Of a stretch of DNA of 64,000 nucleotides, positions 61,781-64,000 are shown piece by piece; positions within the stretch are counted from its first letter, which is position 1, and the number at the start of each line of letters is the position of its first letter. The DNA is taken from assembly GCF_014287775.1 (NCBI RefSeq), contig NZ_JACOOZ010000002.1, forward strand, positions 372,001-436,000, given 5' to 3'. Origin of the DNA: Eubacterium_G segne. GTDB lineage: Bacteria > Bacillota > Clostridia > Lachnospirales > Lachnospiraceae. Below the pieces are notes generated by a model. That model saw nothing but the letters and a program-made list of their open reading frames with translations. It was not told the DNA's origin and did no database searches. Made by a program: the position numbers and the translations under genes.

Positions 61781-63664
61781 TTAATATTTTATAATAATAT
61801 TTTTAAAATCAAAATCTATTTTTTTGTAACTTCCATTTACAACCTTTAATATATTATCATACAAATATATATGACCTGCATTATTGCTCATTAATGCATT
61901 TTGGTACAAATAATCTGCAATGTCATATATTTTAATCTTCTTAACATTGCCATACACATAATTACCATTTTTTAACTTTGCGTATGCTCTGACACTTATA
62001 TTACTGTTATAAAACGAAGCATTTTTAATAAAAGTCATAGTCATGGCATAACTTTGTCCCATTGGATAACTGCCATAATTATTGTCCATTCTTCCGGCAT
62101 CACTTGCCTGATAATTTACTACGGCATTATTTGTACTTCCAATAACCATATCCGAATCATTTACTGATAATCCGTATATAAGGCCAAAATTTTCCACTTC
62201 ACTGTCAGAATCTTCAAGAGAATAAATTACCCTGTATCCTTCCTTTGTGGTACTTATCTGACATCCATTAATTTCTAATTTAACATTAGTGCTTTCCGGC
62301 GGAGTAGTCTCCGGTTCCGTAGGTTTTTCACTTCCTGTTGCATCCTGCAAATATTTCCAAGGCTCCGAACCATTGTCTGTGGCAACTCCCGGAGTATCTC
62401 CCTGCGTCCACCATGATGCCTGCCATATTTTTCCATTATATAAAACCTTATCACCCTGGGAATACGCTGTACCCTTCTTCCATTCCTTAATAACCTCACC
62501 ATCTAATTCATAATCTCCATCTGAACCTGCCGGTGGAATTGTGTATGCATTATCCCCCATAAAGGTTTTAAATACATTGGTATGTTCATACATTCCCGTA
62601 ATTCCCTTATTAGCGCCATACTGCTGACAATCACGGTTTAAGCACCAAAAAGATGTCATTCCAATATTTTCCTTTATTGCCTTATCATTTACGACCTTTG
62701 AATAATCAGTAGTCCAGATTGGGAAACTTGCACTTTCCTCTCCTATGGAAACTGTAACTCCAACCTTTTCATATGCTTGCGAAGTACTAAGTGACTTTCC
62801 ATTATTTTTGTATGTACTTAAAATCTGACTTGCTGTATTATCAATAGCACGGACTGATGCACCTGCGTAAGTTTCCCCGGGTAAAATAGTTGCGTTACCA
62901 TAGCACATAGCCATAATGTTTACCATTTTAACGTCCACACCATTTTCTATATATGCCTCTAAAGTTCCAAGTCCTAAATCTGTCAATCCTGTAGGCAATA
63001 CCGGAAGTGTAAGTACAATTTCTATACCTGTGGTTTCCTGAACTCTCTTAAGTGCTCTGGCATTAGCAATATTAATCTGTTTGCCCTGAGCACCGCCTTC
63101 AATATCCAAATCAAGCCTCGTAAGTCCGTATCCCTGTATTACATCCATGTATGAATTGTATAAAATATCTTCATCCTGAGTTTTCTGGAAAAAGTTTCCC
63201 TCGTTCAATCCTCCGATAGATACGATAACATCGCCACCTTTTGAACGGATATACTTAATAGATTCTTTAATGCCGTCAATCTGCCATGTATCAGTTGCTT
63301 TTTCGCTTAATGTGGAATAGCCACCCCATGACCAGTCAATAACCCCATCTGTAATGCCACCTGTTGCAGTAGTCATTATAAAACCTAAGTTATAATATAA
63401 AATCCCCGTGTCCTTGTACATCTTCTCCAGACTAAGAGTTCCCGCCGAAGAATAATTCTTATCTGAAACATAAGATACAATATCCACAAAAGGTGCAAAG
63501 ATATGATCCGGAATCTTCTTTCCTTCACCGACTCCGTAAGCTCCCCGATCAGCGTAAATTGCTGCCTTAGCTGTCTTTGGCGTGATGGTCATTGAGCCGA
63601 TAACCAACACAAATGCTAACAATCCTGTCAAAAATCTTTTTGACCATTTTTTTAAAATCCCCAT
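61781..63664 (-). CDS. Secreted GH18 chitinase-like enzyme with CBM5/12 and shared C-terminal module
   Basis: 627 residues. Signal peptide to about 34, then a GH18 barrel (about 40-370). The catalytic strand LDLDIEGG has D185, D187 and acid E189; the first Asp of the full DxxDxDxE motif is Thr, as in some bacterial chitinases and endo-acetylglucosaminidases. SIGG at 149-152 is the other signature. A CBM5/12 (EWKKGTAYSQGDKVLYNG...W, about 394-438) binds chitin or cellulose. A Pro/Glu/Thr linker leads to the module 461-627, which also ends the subtilase at 38541-41594. AGGAGG precedes the ATG. Confidence 0.9.
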   Translation of the reverse strand: MGILKKWSKRFLTGLLAFVLVIGSMTITPKTAKAAIYADRGAYGVGEGKKIPDHIFAPFVDIVSYVSDKNYSSAGTLSLEKMYKDTGILYYNLGFIMTTATGGITDGVIDWSWGGYSTLSEKATDTWQIDGIKESIKYIRSKGGDVIVSIGGLNEGNFFQKTQDEDILYNSYMDVIQGYGLTRLDLDIEGGAQGKQINIANARALKRVQETTGIEIVLTLPVLPTGLTDLGLGTLEAYIENGVDVKMVNIMAMCYGNATILPGETYAGASVRAIDNTASQILSTYKNNGKSLSTSQAYEKVGVTVSIGEESASFPIWTTDYSKVVNDKAIKENIGMTSFWCLNRDCQQYGANKGITGMYEHTNVFKTFMGDNAYTIPPAGSDGDYELDGEVIKEWKKGTAYSQGDKVLYNGKIWQASWWTQGDTPGVATDNGSEPWKYLQDATGSEKPTEPETTPPESTNVKLEINGCQISTTKEGYRVIYSLEDSDSEVENFGLIYGLSVNDSDMVIGSTNNAVVNYQASDAGRMDNNYGSYPMGQSYAMTMTFIKNASFYNSNISVRAYAKLKNGNYVYGNVKKIKIYDIADYLYQNALMSNNAGHIYLYDNILKVVNGSYKKIDFDFKNIIIKY

Positions 63665-63754
63665 TTACTTCCTCCTTAAAGATTTTTTTAACCCCTTAAG
63701 TATATCAAAAGTATAGAATCATTTCCACCAAATGGGAAAAAAAAATTGTTTTAT

Positions 63755-64000
63755 CTACTCAAAATCCAGTTCCACAGGACAGTGGTCTGACCCCATTATT
63801 TCCGTATGAATTTTGGCATCCTTCATTCGTTCTTTTAAATCCTCAGACACAAGGAAATAATCTATACGCCATCCTGCGTTCTTTTCCCTTGCCTTAAATC
63901 TGTATGACCACCAGCTGTACACCGACTCCAAATCGGGATAAAAATATCTGAAGCTGTCCACAAATCCACTGTCTAACAACTCAGTCATTTTTTCTCTTTC
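63755..64000 (-). CDS. xth: Exodeoxyribonuclease III, C-terminal part (runs off window)
   Basis: The last 81 codons of an EEP-family nuclease; the frame continues past 64000. Seen: GFVDSFRYFYPDLESVYSWWSYR, then AGWRIDYFLVSEDL and GSDHCPVELDFE, holding the catalytic Asp and the final DH pair of ExoIII/ExoA. It repairs abasic sites and 3' blocks. Confidence 0.93.
   Translation of the reverse strand, partial: EREKMTELLDSGFVDSFRYFYPDLESVYSWWSYRFKAREKNAGWRIDYFLVSEDLKERMKDAKIHTEIMGSDHCPVELDFE

Overview
The window is a low-GC Firmicutes chromosome segment. It most likely comes from the class Clostridia, family Lachnospiraceae. The basis is the complete S10-spc-alpha ribosomal super-operon with zinc-ribbon S14, the rplQ/ecfA1/ecfA2/ecfT/truA/rplM/rpsI gene order, an L17 with a long internal insertion, DUF3793 and DUF6110-type proteins, and secreted enzymes with Thr/Glu-rich linkers. 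The species cannot be named from the sequence alone. Most genes lie on the minus strand; int, its regulator, an LtaS-like gene and one methyltransferase are on plus.

Layout. (1) 1-8.9 kb: the right part of an integrative mobilizable element next to the 3' end of rpsI. It carries a cut-off AAA ATPase, a type IIG-like restriction-modification protein with a companion DNA methylase, a MobV relaxase with a candidate oriT, a RepA-like helicase, a small DNA-binding protein, an XRE regulator with operator and divergent promoters, and a tyrosine integrase. The left end is outside the window. (2) 8.98-9.95 kb: rpsI-rplM with a probable L13 leader. (3) 10.05-14.3 kb: a surface block (lipoprotein, AlgJ-like plus MBOAT O-acyltransferase pair, secreted transglutaminase-like protein). 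(4) 14.4-17.7 kb: truA and the ECF transporter core. (5) 17.8-21.3 kb: LtaS-like enzyme and a membrane glycosyltransferase, then a gene remnant. (6) 21.8-38.5 kb: the ribosomal super-operon from rplQ back to rpsJ. It is transcribed leftward from a promoter near 38.45 kb behind a structured leader, and is interrupted between infA and rpmJ by 57-bp tandem repeats and a long palindrome.

(7) 38.5-41.6 kb: a large secreted subtilase with carbohydrate-binding modules. (8) 42-47.4 kb: an rRNA-methyltransferase-like gene, an Sfp-type phosphopantetheinyl transferase and a two-gene fused 2-oxoacid:ferredoxin oxidoreductase. (9) 47.4-50.2 kb: an ECF sigma factor with a membrane beta-propeller protein. 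(10) 50.3-52.7 kb: flavodoxin, DUF3793 and enolase. (11) 53.2-55.8 kb: a heavy-metal P-type ATPase with a DUF6110 partner behind a DtxR/IdeR-like operator. (12) 55.8-59.3 kb: YdbT/YdbS-like PH-domain proteins, a DUF1275 protein and a wrecked radical-SAM gene. (13) 59.4-64 kb: a secreted CotH-family protein, a GH18 chitinase and the 3' part of exodeoxyribonuclease III.

The points most worth a second look are: a C-terminal module of about 170 residues shared by the subtilase and the chitinase; the defence cargo of the mobilizable element; the repeat-palindrome insertion inside the ribosomal operon; the metal ATPase with an unusual Ser-Cys transmembrane motif under a DtxR-like box; the sigma/beta-propeller pair; and several structured leaders.
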